From: Lunularia cruciata
Lineage: Eukaryota > Streptophyta > Marchantiopsida > Lunulariales > Lunulariaceae
Length of the DNA stretch: 64,000 nt
Reading direction: 5' to 3'
Assembly: GCA_948567375.1 (NCBI GenBank)
Contig: OX419758.1
Span: 40,553,001-40,617,000, forward strand
The notes beneath the pieces were generated by a model. The model was given only the letters and a program-made list of their open reading frames with translations, had not been told where the DNA came from and ran no database searches. A program made the translations under genes and the position numbers. Below are positions 43,350-55,469 of the stretch, piece after piece; within the stretch, counting starts at the first letter, position 1, and every line of letters starts with the position of its first letter.

Positions 43350-46300
43350 CCAAAATTGACAAATTGATTGGAGCTAAAACTTGGAAGACCTGGAAATAGT
43401 GTGATCCTTGAAAGAAAGAATCTTTGGGAAGTTTTTGTTACTAAGACCAATCATAAGCTTGTGAAAATTCATTGATAACCAAGGCAACAAGAAAGCCAAT
43501 GCAATTCTAACTATTCTTTTGGTTGTATATCTCAAAGAAAGCAAAGAAATAGAAGATCATCATCCATCCAAATTTTGATTACAAATGACATAATACCTAT
43601 ATTTAAGATGTAATAAAACTGCAAGATTGTTGAAAAATATTGAAAGAAATATTTGATATAAAGAAAAATACAAAGTGGTTTATTCTATGAAAATGGTTTT
43701 CATAATTAAAGATGGATAAAGAGATTACCCAATCAAGACTCATGCACAAAGTGAAAGATGTATTCAATCCACTCAATATGAAGAAATCTTGTCAAAAGAT
43801 GTTGTTGCAAAACAAATCATATTTCATTACAAAAAGCTTTGACAGCTTTGCCTTTGTGATTTTATCAAAAAACCCTACACATACTTGTTGAGTTAACTAG
43901 GATACCTTCACTAGGAAAAAAAAAAGGAGAAACCAAGAAAAATGTGATAAAGTTTAAGTCCTTACACTCAAATTGAAAAATGTACTTGAAAATTGGAAGT
44001 CAAGTAGATATCCCTTATAGATAAAGTCAGTTTTTCAAACCAGGCCATTGTAATACATGTCATGTTCATGGAAATTGGTCTTGTGATTGAAAAATTAATC
44101 TTAGCAAGGTTAAGAAGGTGTGATCTAAGAGGATAAAAGTGCATGTTGTAAGTAAAGATAGAGAGTCTACTATTAGTGACATTGTATACTCTATTAAGTG
44201 AAGTTGATTGAAGAAAACCTTGATGATGAAGAGATAGAAAGCATCATTATTGCAATCACAATAAAAACAAGCTCATCATGATATCTAAGTTGAGCATCTA
44301 CAAAATAAACTACTATAGAACTTGGATATTCTAGAAGATGTTAAGAATATCCTACAAACTATCTCTATCTATGTTAAAGATGCAAGATAATCATTCTATT
44401 TTATTTGGTAATTAAAGAACTTATCTTTGATAATGCAAATGGGGAACTTTTTTTTATTAATCTTTTCTATATGCTTAGCTTAACAATATATTTCCTTTTC
44501 ATTGGATAAAATTTTTCTAATAATGTATAATATTGTGAATCATATAAATACCTTAGTATTATCAAAGAGAAAACTCCAAATTAATTTCTAAAACATCTAA
44601 TAATAATTAAAATGGACTTCATAAACTACTCACATTTGGTTAGAAGTTTTAGTACCACAAACAAGAGATACTTATGATGTGTAGTCCTACATACTTCTCT
44701 TTTGTTGAGAATTATCATCAATTTCAATTTTAGCATAGGAAACTTGGTTAATGAGGTTACAAAGTTTTTCACTATCTTATTACTTGTGATAAGGTACAAA
44801 GAATGATAAAACTATAACTTGCAACCTGGAAATTTTAGAGTCTACATATGCAAACATTTGTGGATCACTTCCTACTATGTCTTTGGGAAGACACTAGATC
44901 TTTGGGAAGAGGTAAGTACTGTTTGACTATAACAAATGTCTACTCATGTAAGATATATTCTGTTCATGTTACATTGAAAGACTCAAGATTTTTAATTCTT
45001 TGTTTGGTTCAAGATTGCAATAAAGATACCCAATTGGTTGCAAGATAAAAAATTTTCGCATTGGTTCTAGATAGGGATGCTTATCCAAAGAATTCTTTTT
45101 GTAATGAAAAAATGTAGATAGAGCTTGTTAGTTGAATTTAGCTTATACACCAAAATAATATGCTATTTCCACATGAAAAATTGCATTTTTCAGATAGAGA
45201 CATAAGCATAGCTCTGATTTATCATATTTGTGATGCTGAAATGTGTGCTGAAATAGTATGTACAACTTACTACCTTATAGATCATTCACACAATAGAGTC
45301 AACTGAAGGATTATTCTTGAAAGAAAAATTGAAAATCAAGCCTCACTTGGATCTTTGATGCTCATGTGGATGTTTAGCTCATGTAAATTTAAGAATTCAT
45401 AGCAAAAGTAAAATAGAAGAAAAATCAATAAGATATGTTTGCATAATATTTACAATTCAAAGCATATTGTTGCTATAGTACAAACATTCACAAGATTATA
45501 GTAATCACATCATGAAGATTAAGGAATCAATGCTATACAATGAGCAAACACATGAGGAGCTTGCAATGCTAAACTTTTACACCAAATTTTGGCATGAAAA
45601 GATTCATTTGGTTATGAGAACAATGCACACCCAACTAATACAACAACTAAAGTTGTTATGCATGACAAATCTCATCAATTAAAATTGCAATCTTGGATGA
45701 AGAAAAAGAAGACCAAGTAAATGTTAGAAAATTTAATACAAATTATAGCAAATCAGAGGAGGAAGCCAGCACTTGTACCACCAGTCTTGAAAATGAAGTA
45801 GCTATTTCTACCTCAACATACAATATGATGGAATTCTTTGTGTTTGTGATGAATTTACTTCAAGTTTGTCTATACACAAAGTTTGGCAGTCCACAAAAAT
45901 GGGAAAAGTGATCAAATTGGCTTGGAATCAATAAGACGATCCTTGTAGAAGAGGACAACATCTCTTGAGAAAAGTTAACAAAAGTCAAGAATGGAGAGAA
46001 GCAATGAATGTAACCAAAGTTCAAAATGGAAAGAAGCAATGAATAGAAAGATTGAGCTTGATACGGAAACAAGTTTTTGAAATTGTTAACCTTCCTTTAG
46101 ATAAGAAACCAACCACAAAAGAGATGGGATTTAAATTCACAAAAACAATTTATAATCAATTGTGCACCTAGCTGAACGAGCTGCTTTATGATTTGACAAA
46201 GAGAAAGCATCAAATTTGATGTAAATTTTGCATTGGTTGTGAATTAGAATACTTTATGATATTGATTTCCAAACAACCAGTCAATGGAAGCTCTATCACT

Positions 46301-47870
46301 TGATATGAAAACACAATTTTTTCAATAAGGATCTTCACACAGAAGTTTAAATGGAGCGACATTGTCAAGAAATTTAAATGTGGCAACATGAAGGATTTGC
46401 TACATGAGAAGAAGAATCAAAAGTCATATAGGTGCTATATGATCTCAAAAAAGCTCCAAAAGTTGGTACTCTCTATAGTCTCAAACAAGTAGAGTATGAG
46501 AAAATAAATAGCTCAAGGTTTAGCATATATTAGTACAAATTACAATTATATTTCTACATAAACCATGATAAAAAATTTCTTCCCCTATTATAGATTATCT
46601 TCTTCTTATGGAAAATGATATTGGGAAATTGCATAATAAAAAGACATGATACAATTGTTATCCTCTTATTATACAAAGATTAACTTATGTTTAAGGAAGT
46701 TGATATTAAGAAATTATTGTTGATAATGATACAGTATACTATTCTTTTGATATGACAGATCTTATTATACATAGAGTAACTTATGTTTAAGGAAATTGAT
46801 ATTTAGAATTATTGTTGATCATGATACATCACACTATTCTTTTGATATGGCAGATCTAAGAGAGATGAGTGATTATTTTAAGATTGAGTTTCTTCAATTA
46901 GAATAGGGTATATTCATGACTTAGAGAAAATATATTTTGAAGATGTGAAAATATCTTGGCATAAATGATTGTTATCTTGGTCCATGTTTATTGATTGAAG
47001 TGTTGCAGCTATTGTTGTTGCTATTGTGAAGATGCAAAAATAGCTTTGCATAAATAATTGTATTCTTAGTCCAACTTTATCTATTAACAGCTGCAAATAG
47101 TAAGAAGTGTTGATACAATACCATATACAGGAGGTAGGTACCTATGATCATTGACAAGTAGTTAGTAAGCTGCCATATCTTACAAATACACCACCCAACA
47201 TTGCTCATGCAGTTGTAGCAGTTAGTCAATTTATAAATTGCTGATTTCATTCCCACCTTAGATGCAATGAACAACATCTTGAGCTATTTAAATCTGACTA
47301 TTGATCATGCATCTTGTTCAAACAAAATAGTTCACAAGAGGTTGATGGTTTTTATAGATTCAGATTGTGCAGACTATTGAATGTGGTTCAAAATTGATTT
47401 TTGATTAGAGGTTGATGGTTTTATAGATTCAGATTAGGTAGGTGAAAACAAGAGAATGTCTATTGGTTTATTATTTATTTTGAATCTAAGACTCACCAAT
47501 CTCTTGGAGCAGCAAAAGATAACCAATTGTAGCTCTATTAGCAATTGAATATAGAACTTTGAAAAAGAAAGCTAAGAAATCATGTTGGTTTAAGGTGTTG
47601 CTCCATGATCTGTGTATTTCCAAGGTTAAACTATTGATGGTGAAATAAGATGAGTAATATCAAAATAGCAAGAAATAAAATATCATTCTAGTATAAAACA
47701 CATTGAGTTACAATATCATTTTATTCACAAAATGTTACTCAACAATGATATTTATCTTTCTCATGTTGCAGCAACTGAAAAATTAGCAGATATATTTACC
47801 AAGCCTTTCTTTGAATTTAAATTTAAGAATCATCGGTGGCAAGAGGATTTGGAGTGTTCCATTTATCATT
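43350..47870 (+). pseudogene. Copia gag-pol remnant (gag, integrase, RT, RNase H)
   Basis: Gag shows the ERKNLWEVFVTKTN block near 43.42 kb. Integrase reads FLTxTxxYS-like CLTITNVYSCKIYSVHVTLK at 44848-45048, followed by a decayed TPQQN-type segment (HQNNMLFPHEKLHF). RT starts with NLPLDKKPTTK at about 46.08 kb and ends with GIFMT, stop, RKYILKM, stop, KYLGIND near 46.9 kb. A 96-bp tandem duplication (46681-46860) disrupts it near where the catalytic xxDD box should lie. RNase H ends with KHIELQYHFIHKMLLNNDIY and ATEKLADIFTKPF (about 47.69-47.81 kb), a diagnostic copia signature. Stops and frameshifts are frequent. Confidence 0.85.
46681..46860 (+). repeat. 96-bp tandem duplication inside the copia RT
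   Basis: TAACTTATGTTTAAGGAA, then ATTGTTGAT(A/C)ATGATAC and CTATTCTTTTGATATG(A/G)CAG, recur with a 96-bp period (units start at 46681 and 46777). The two units differ at several positions, so the duplication is old. Confidence 0.85.
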
Positions 47871-47941
47871 GTAGATAAGTTTCTCTTGTTGCAAATCAAA
47901 GAGATTCAAGTTTCTTTCAGAAAGTTGGCGTGGAGAGGAGG

Positions 47942-48318
47942 TATTACCACAATTAATATTGTAAATATCATGTAGTTACTTTTTATAGGATAAGGATAAT
48001 GTAAGGTAGATTAGAACTAGAGAACCTACAAGAAATGATAAGTGTCTAGGTTATCAATTTTTGAGATATTTTTGAGATATCTATTTTTGAGATATAATTT
48101 GCGTGGTATTGGATTTTATCTGCAAACTTAGGTTCAAGGAAATATTGCATAGCTACCTAAGGTGTTTGTACCTTAAGGGCCAAGGGAATTTAGGTTTGAG
48201 TGAGAGTCAATTTCTAAATCCTATTACTCCAAAGAAGTACAAAGGTTATCCATTGTTGTGTGTACATCAAGATCTCATGTCCTGTATTTATTAAGCATAT
48301 TCATCTACCTATTAAATT
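47942..48318 (+). repeat. Right copia LTR
   Basis: It begins TATTACCACAATTAATATTG right after the polypurine tract GGAGAGGAGG, with the canonical TG start changed to TA. Three short repeats of TTTTTGAGATAT occur near 48056-48092. The end is set by similarity to 41010-41070. Confidence 0.65.
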
Positions 48319-50317
48319 TAGGGAAGTACTCACTTCTTTACTAATATGTAAAACCTCCTGTACAAAAATCTTCTTGTTTGAAACTAAAGCTTTCCATAAC
48401 ACTCTGGCTCAAAAACCACAAACACCAAAGGTAGCCTTGAAATAGTTCTTTGAACTTGGATAGTATTGGATATTATCCACATATCTTGGATCAAAGATAA
48501 TACACAACACTGTCTTGAAAGAAATAAAATGGCCAAAAGGCTAAAAAAAATACCCCAAAGGAACAAGAAAGATTATAAAATCATTGAGAAGTATAGAGGA
48601 GAACCTGAGCTGGATGCCCAAGCCAATGGCACAAAAGTAGAGGAAAAACAACCCTAACCCTACATGGAAACATAGAGGAGAAACAACAGCCCAAGCCCTA
48701 CATGGAAACATGATTAACATAACTTACAAAGTAAGCTACTCTTGAAATATCTATTGTAGGTACTCCAAAGGTATGTATGAAAGATGGGGAGAGAGAGAGA
48801 GGCCTAAATGTCTCTTGATATCCTATTGCCATTGCCTACCTATGAAGACCTAATTCTTGTGATCAGTGTAAGGTGACAAATACATGTTGGAAAAAGTAAG
48901 CGATGAGCATGGCTTTGAAGATAACTAATGCTCCTCTCTTGTGTAGGGAGCTATGTATTCCCCCGCAAAAGAGATCATCAAAGTGCTAATGTAGATGATA
49001 AACAATCTCTACCACCAATTATATGAAGTTGTAGGAAGCAAGTTGTAGTGTGGATTAGTACTCCTTCCATTGGCTATAATGGTTGTTATAGCTCTTGCAT
49101 ATATGCTTGCTCTAACCAAGGACTCTAATCAAAGTGGGGAACCACCACATCAAACAAGATATGTGGACTATCCATGAATGAGACTATGTTTGCCTTCACC
49201 CTTTAAGGAGGAAGTCCTGATGGGTCCAACCAGTGCTCAATCTGAACTTTGGATACAAGCAGATTGTAAGATCTAAGCTATATTGTCTTGGAGAGCATAA
49301 TGAAATTTGGTGTGCTCTACATCTATAGCACAACATAAAATGTGAATACCTTGTGTGTTGTATGTAGGACTTCATGCACATTGGTTTGATAACCCTAAAA
49401 TTGCTAGACATGGTAGTCCAAATCAAAGGCAGAGTGCCATGGTAAACTCCTCCAAGGGGAATTGAAAGTCCTCAATCAGAAGAGGGGGGTAAAACCAACT
49501 CTAGATCCTTTCTCTCCACAAGAGAAAATCCTAACTCTATTAAGAACATGCACCTTGGTGAGTGTCATACCATTAGCTAGACATATTATCTAGAGGTGGA
49601 AATTGGCTTTACAATATCTTGAGTGATGTTATATGTGATGGTTTAAATAGATTAGATACAAGTGTTACAAAAAGAGTACTTCCACTAATAGGGCAAAGGT
49701 CATAAAACACCCTAAAAACTTAAGAGCCAATTTTGGAGCCTTAACAAATGAATCAGACATTAAAATATTAAAATAATTTTTCCCTTTTGTGAAGAAAAAA
49801 ATAATCTCTCCTCTCTCTTGTGTGTCTCATTAAGAACTTTTTAATGGTACCTCATCCATGCATTTTGAGCTTCCCATAGGAAGATTCTCCAAAGATTCCT
49901 TATGGTCAAACTTGTTTGACCAACCAAATAGGACAAGGATCAACATGTCACCAATCCATGCAACTAATCTAAGGGTGGAGCTGCTGACATGTCACTAATC
50001 ATGTATCTGATCCAAGGTTAGAGTTCACTTGGAGTAGATCCTCTTTGCTATATAATAATAACATGGTGCTCCTTTGGAGCATTAGAGTATTGAAGGATGA
50101 AGCCATGTGTTTCTCTTTTTTCTTCTCTTGTGTTTCTCTTGGGGTTTCTCATGTCCTTGGAATATTACAATGAAGATGCTAGTAAGGGTGTGAGTATGGA
50201 TGCACTCCTAAGATATGTCTGAATTTTTCTAGAGACTAGAGATACAAAGTCCACAAACTGGGGCAATGTTGTATATGTAGGTCCTACCAATAGGTCATGA
50301 GCCAACCAAATATATGA
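48319..50317. other. Repeat-derived sequence, no supported gene
   Basis: Two tandem 30-40 bp units around AGAGGAAAAACAACCCTAAC and AGAGGAGAAACAACAGCCCA, each followed by CCTACATGGAAACAT, occur at 48635-48712. The part from about 49.8 to 50.2 kb, with CTATATAATAATAACATGG and then CTTTGGAGCATTAGAG, looks like an LTR, but I found no partner. Small open frames have no domain. Confidence 0.4.
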
Positions 50318-50572
50318 CTAGAATGCATGGGGGTTGGAATATACTACCGTGATAGGTGCTAGCAAAAGAGGACAATCCTTGCATAAGAATCTATCTTTCA
50401 AAAGGGGGGCTGCTAGTGCCCATGCTCTGAGATAAACTGCAGGTGCAATTACCTCTTGCAATATGAGGTCACATCCTCCCATGGCTATGGGGAGAGCTAT
50501 TTGCAAGCTACACCACTCATCTAATAATTGTGATAACATGCATTGTTCTGACAAATAGAGAAGGCGTGACAC
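50318..50572 (-). pseudogene. LINE ORF2 fragment downstream of RT
   Basis: The minus strand reads WCSLQIALPIAMGGCDLILQ, then EVIAPAVYLRAWALAAPLL. This matches the LP-x-x-x-GGLG-I-R, then APAA(F/Y)L-x-SWA pattern found just after the RT of many plant and algal LINEs. In an intact LINE it would lie immediately upstream of the Cys/His cluster seen in the other fragment (27501-27815). No neighbouring domain is preserved, so this is an isolated piece. Confidence 0.65.
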
Positions 50573-53500
50573 ATGGTGCTGTCAAAGGCAGGTAGATGGG
50601 AAAGAGGACAATTATGAGAGGGTATATACGGGCTAGATAAGAGGCTTTGGGGACATAACATCTAGTAAGGATGGAGTAAGTCACATGTGTATTCCCCAAG
50701 CAGGGAGGAGATAGACCTTGGCCCTAGCCTTTATCAAGGTGTTTGAGATAAATGCACAACAAACCTAAACCTAGACCTAAACACTCAAACACTATGTGGG
50801 AATTTTTGGAATCCTAGTGTGAAGTCTTGAGGGGTGAGGGCTATACCTGGATTCCAAACATCGCATTTACCAGTCTGGACTTGTAAATCCAAGGCCTCTA
50901 GCCTGGAAGTGAAAGTCATCATAGTCCGGACAACATCCTCCAAGGGGCCTACATTGCTCACGATACATGCTCAGGTTTGAAAATCCAGTTTTGTTCAGGT
51001 GTTTTGCATAGTGGTTTTCTGATATAAAGCTTTTTTCACCCAAACGTTCAACACTACAGTACGATCTATTTCGCTTGCCTGTCTCGATGAAAGTGGAAGC
51101 ATTCTCGCCTGAGACAAACAGGTTCACAACTCTTTTTGCGTTAGCTCTCGTACACGCACAAACTATCAAATATAAGTACAACGTTCGATTACAGCTGCTC
51201 AATTGTGCCCTCACGATCCTTGTCGGAAGACTATCCTGGTAACGCTGGGTAACGCTATGTTCGAGCGAATGTGCTCTTCACCCTCAGTCGAATGTCTGGA
51301 GCTTGACAGATTCTTCCTCATTTCAACTTGCACTTCAATTGAATCCGCGGCTAGACGCGGATCGAATTAAACTGTCTTCCCTTCCGTTGTTCGTCAAAAT
51401 TGCCACGAGGACTTTGAAACCATAAACTCCCTTTTCAAATTTTCATATATCACTCAGACGATGACTGTTCTTATCTAACAATTATCTTCGAAACGGCCTG
51501 GAGAATTTCCTTGGGTTATTTGTACTTCTCGAGGAGGACAAATTTCCTTAATTGTTGGACAAGAACAGTCATCTGACCCTAATATATAAGGAAGTTTGAA
51601 TACGGAGACCAAGGTTTCAAAGTCGTGGCACTTCTCCCATCGTCATGAATGAAAGAAGCGAATCCCGCATGCACTAACTAAACTCGTCGACCTTACGGCT
51701 TGCATTCTCGATGCGTTGTGGCGTTTGCCTCGTGATAGGAAACTAGAGGGCAGGGCAGGGCAGAGTCGAAGGCATTTTGCCCTTCTTAAAGAGAAGAGGT
51801 GAAGCACGTTGACTTGTTCACGTTGACTATGCTCCGTCTTCTACTCTCGTCTTTACCTTTCCTTCTACCGCGATGATCAAATTTTTCTTTCTCGCATTTT
51901 CAGATACGGTAATCATCCTAATCATAAGAAGCGAATTCCTGATTATGTCTCGGGTAAATAGTTGTGCTATCTCACGTCAGTCGCCCGGACAATCGATTTA
52001 TCCACTAAAATGTAAGAACTTTAATTTTCCATTTCGATATGGATTTTTATTGTTGAGATTTTGTCACGAAATTAATACAATAATATGTATGTTATTTACG
52101 AAACAGAACAGCATTAAAAGATACTCAAAGCGTTGCCAAGGACTTTCTCTAAGGTCTAGTCACATGAATTACACGTACTCCTCATTTTAGGTGACCAGAC
52201 CTTTAATAATTGTTTAATAAGAAGTTTTGAATATCTTTTAATATTCTTTGTTTTCTAATACTATGTCATCTCGAATTCGTTCTTAAATACAATGAGTGAT
52301 GTCATCATTCAGGCAACTAAACGGAGAGTAACAAAACGATGAAGAATAAGCGTATATTCCAATTTTAAGGTTCCAAACTACTCCGCACTTGCCTTCAGCT
52401 TCAGGGATTGAATGACCGATTTGGTGGTGAGATCAAAGACATTCGATGTTGCATCAAATCTTTTAGGACTCATCGAGTAACGGGATTAAACGTTGAGGAG
52501 TTCTCTCTTTGGCTCATCATCGATTTTGTTTTCTTCTCTATGATGTCAGTCTGGAATGTAAAATAAAATTTAACATGGTGTCACGTTTTGAATTCCGTAC
52601 CGCACCTACAACAGCGACGTGGGAATTTAGGGCAGAAATTTGGGAATCTCAGTTAGAAAGGATTATGGTGGCTGTCTGTAGAGTTCAGAACTCCGAACAG
52701 CTCTCGTATCCGTTCTTCTATTCTCCACGGACCCAGTCAGACATACGATTCTTCTTCACTGGTTCATATAGTACTACTAGTGCCGTTGAATGTTTTTTCT
52801 AGCATCCGGGAGAATGAACGTCTCTTCTGTAGCATGAAATGAAATGTTCTTTGCTTGACATGCTTGTAGCCAAACCAATTGTTCGGCTCTTCCCTTCAAT
52901 TGTACATAGAGGCATGTGTGGTCGTCATTTCCTCGTTCTTTGTGGCCAGTGTTGCCGCTGGTGACTGCTTTTGCGGTATTGTGGTACATTGTACCCGATG
53001 CCGGTTTCAGATCAAAGGTGGGATGCACAAGAAAAAGGAAGCATCAAGGCTGCACTTTGTGTTCCGCGATATCAAGCCAGTGGATAAATACCAAGCGATT
53101 TTGCCCAAGGACCACCTGAAACTTTGCAATTTGTTGGCAAGCAAGTGGATCTTAACAGGTATGCAATTGCAGACATTTTGCTGTTTTAAGGGCCAGGACG
53201 TGCTAGGATGGCTCATTTTTCCCTTTCCTGAATAGCTTTTCTCCGTTTCAGAGCAAAAGTAAATAATTCCTGCGATATCGGTATTTGGGTCCAGGAAGAT
53301 AAATTTCTTCGTGTAAGCCTTAGGGATCATTATAGTTGGTTCCTAAATCGGATGTTTATCGTTGTATTAACCAGCCGAGAGAAATCATGGGGTCATAAGA
53401 CGAAGTTTATTTGGAAAACACATATGAGAGGATCAATCTATCTAAAGAACACTATAATTCTGTATATATTATAACTTTGATTAGTTTTTTGACCAAGAGT

Positions 53501-55400
53501 TAAACTGTGCGATTATGCAACACTCACATTCATTATTCCTTTCTGTATCAAAGACTCTGACAGGGATAGAACCGCAAAACTTCTGGGTGTAGTGAATCCA
53601 CCTGAGAGCAAAGCCAAACTATCTTCTTCGTTTGAAAATCATTTGAAAATTTGAAAATGTTATTTGAAAATCATTTGAAAATCATGTCCTAGAAACACTG
53701 AACGATCACCACCATAAACACAGAGGTGACTTCAGCTTCACTAAAAGCCAAAAAGGGTTTCAGTAATACGTTACGTGGCTGTTGCATGTCGAAGATTTTC
53801 AGCTTGCATGTTCATGCCATGCAATCGTACAAGCTCTGCAAATTCGCAGGAACCCATACAAGTAAGGATACAGAATCATATTCGGGAAGAGGCTGCAGCA
53901 ATTTCACCTTCTGATTTGGGCTTGTAAAACCCGAAATCGAGAGCAGAAATGTACAGTACTGGTGGCCTTTCGCGCTGTGACTCGCTTAGTTCAAACTTTC
54001 CTCCTTGACCTACGGTACATTATAAGATTCTTCCTGTCGATTGCATATTCCAGTACCGGGAAATATACATACCGAAGGTTTTAGAAGAAGTTTGTGCGAT
54101 AGAACGGCGCTTGTGTTTAGACCAAAGTTCAAATGCAAATGCATTGTCGGATGATGGCTTCTGACATAACGTTGGCATTGTTATCATTCTTCTTTACAAA
54201 TCGTAATTTATCAGGTATTCCCAATCATAGTCCGTTCTCCAACTCCCGTCTCTAGCAGTCTACTCTTTCTCGAGAACCGCAAAGTGGAAAGGTCGTACTC
54301 CAAAACAGGAGGGAAACTAGAACTAGCGAGCAGCGATGTACGGTGCTGCGCTCTTACTTTTATGAATGGTCTCCCAAAGTCTACGTTTCCCATTTGGTGT
54401 CTACTGCATGTCAAATGCTGTCACTTCGTAAAACCTCCATGTGACTTCTGTACGCAATCAGGAAGGTAACCGACAAGCGATTCTCATGCAAAATTTAATT
54501 TAACAGCATGTTTCCTTGTAGGAATTTGATGAGCTTGATTAGGATCCTTCTGCTGCTCCGAGATTTGCACATTTCGATTGTCAGTGCTTTGGAATTGAAA
54601 GGGCCTGTAGTGCTAACTATTTGTCGATTCGTGGAGTCAAACGGGAAAATCAATTCTGTAGATCAGAAGAACTCACCCTCCATACTTACTTACTTTTCAC
54701 TAGATTCCATGCAGGGAGGCACCCAAAATTTGTGCTTTGGCTCTGCGTCTTAGGCAGTCAAATAGTTATTCAGACGGTAGAGGAGGGTGAAATCAGTCAT
54801 CTCCTCAGTGACTCACTTGTACTGCAGATGAGGTGAAACGTGATCACAACTCAATCGTCCCAGGTGTTACTCGAGATGTAGAGCTCTTCTCGTCCCCAGC
54901 TCCTTTCAATGTGAGGACTTGGGATACATCGAAATCATTATTAGTTTCTGTGAGCAACGATAGTCATGTCTAAGGGCTGCACGGCATGGACTTGTTCTTG
55001 TTGGTTAGCAAGGCCAGACCATAGTACGTCATGTAAACGTCTACAGGCTTTCAACAAAAGTATGCACAGATACTGTAGCTCACACTTATGTGTCGTTGCT
55101 TCATACTGTAAGTGGTTTATACCTTGAAATCACTGACAGTATGTATGCGCTCAAACACACGTCCTCTCTGTGCACTAGGACAGCCTGTGAGTCACATTGG
55201 GTAAGGATAAAGCGAACATCTGGACTTGGATCATGAAGCGAAGGGCGTCTTTTCTTACTATGAAGAAACTCCGTACTATACTACGACTACCTCAACAATG
55301 GCGCACCGCTGTGGTCTTCTTCTTCTTCATGGGATCATATACAGTACCTAAGATTGCGCGTGGACCCTACAAGAGCAGGATAGTCAAATGGGTTTCATGC
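50573..55400. other. Host-like intergenic DNA, no supported gene
   Basis: From about 50.9 kb the composition becomes balanced and CG-containing, as at 34-40 kb. Overlapping open stretches on both strands at 50867-51214, 52509-53330 and 54211-54836 show no domain. A short-period repeat of TTTGAAAATCA lies at about 53631-53690. I cannot support any exon. Confidence 0.45.
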
Positions 55401-55469
55401 AATCTCAAGCATACCACACAACAGGAGATCCCGATGAATCTCAAACATACCACGCAACAGGAGATCACC
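55401..55469 (+). repeat. 36-bp tandem repeat, two copies
   Basis: AATCTCAA(G/A)CATACCAC(A/G)CA followed by ACAGGAGATC is repeated at 55401-55436 and 55437-55469. It lies inside an open plus-strand stretch (55197-55601) that has no recognisable domain; the period of 12 codons keeps the frame. Confidence 0.85.

Larger units (their letters stand above)
40804..48318 (+). mobile_element. Ty1/copia retrotransposon, decayed
   Basis: Left LTR fragments (40804-41070) and the right LTR (47942-48318) share ATTATAAATA/ATTGTAAATA, TAAGGATAA, AGTGTCTAGGTTAT and ATCAAGA(C/T)xTCATxTCCT blocks. Between them are, in copia order, gag (about 43.35-44.2 kb), integrase (44.8-45.3 kb), RT (46.1-47.0 kb) and RNase H (47.35-47.85 kb) on the plus strand. 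The polypurine tract GGAGAGGAGG lies at 47932-47941, just before the right LTR. In copia elements integrase precedes RT, as found here. All frames are broken. Confidence 0.85.

Noticed and set aside
52509-53330. Cluster of overlapping open frames on both strands
   Set aside because: The frames compete on the two strands, show no conserved motif and no consistent codon bias; probably chance openness in balanced-composition DNA.
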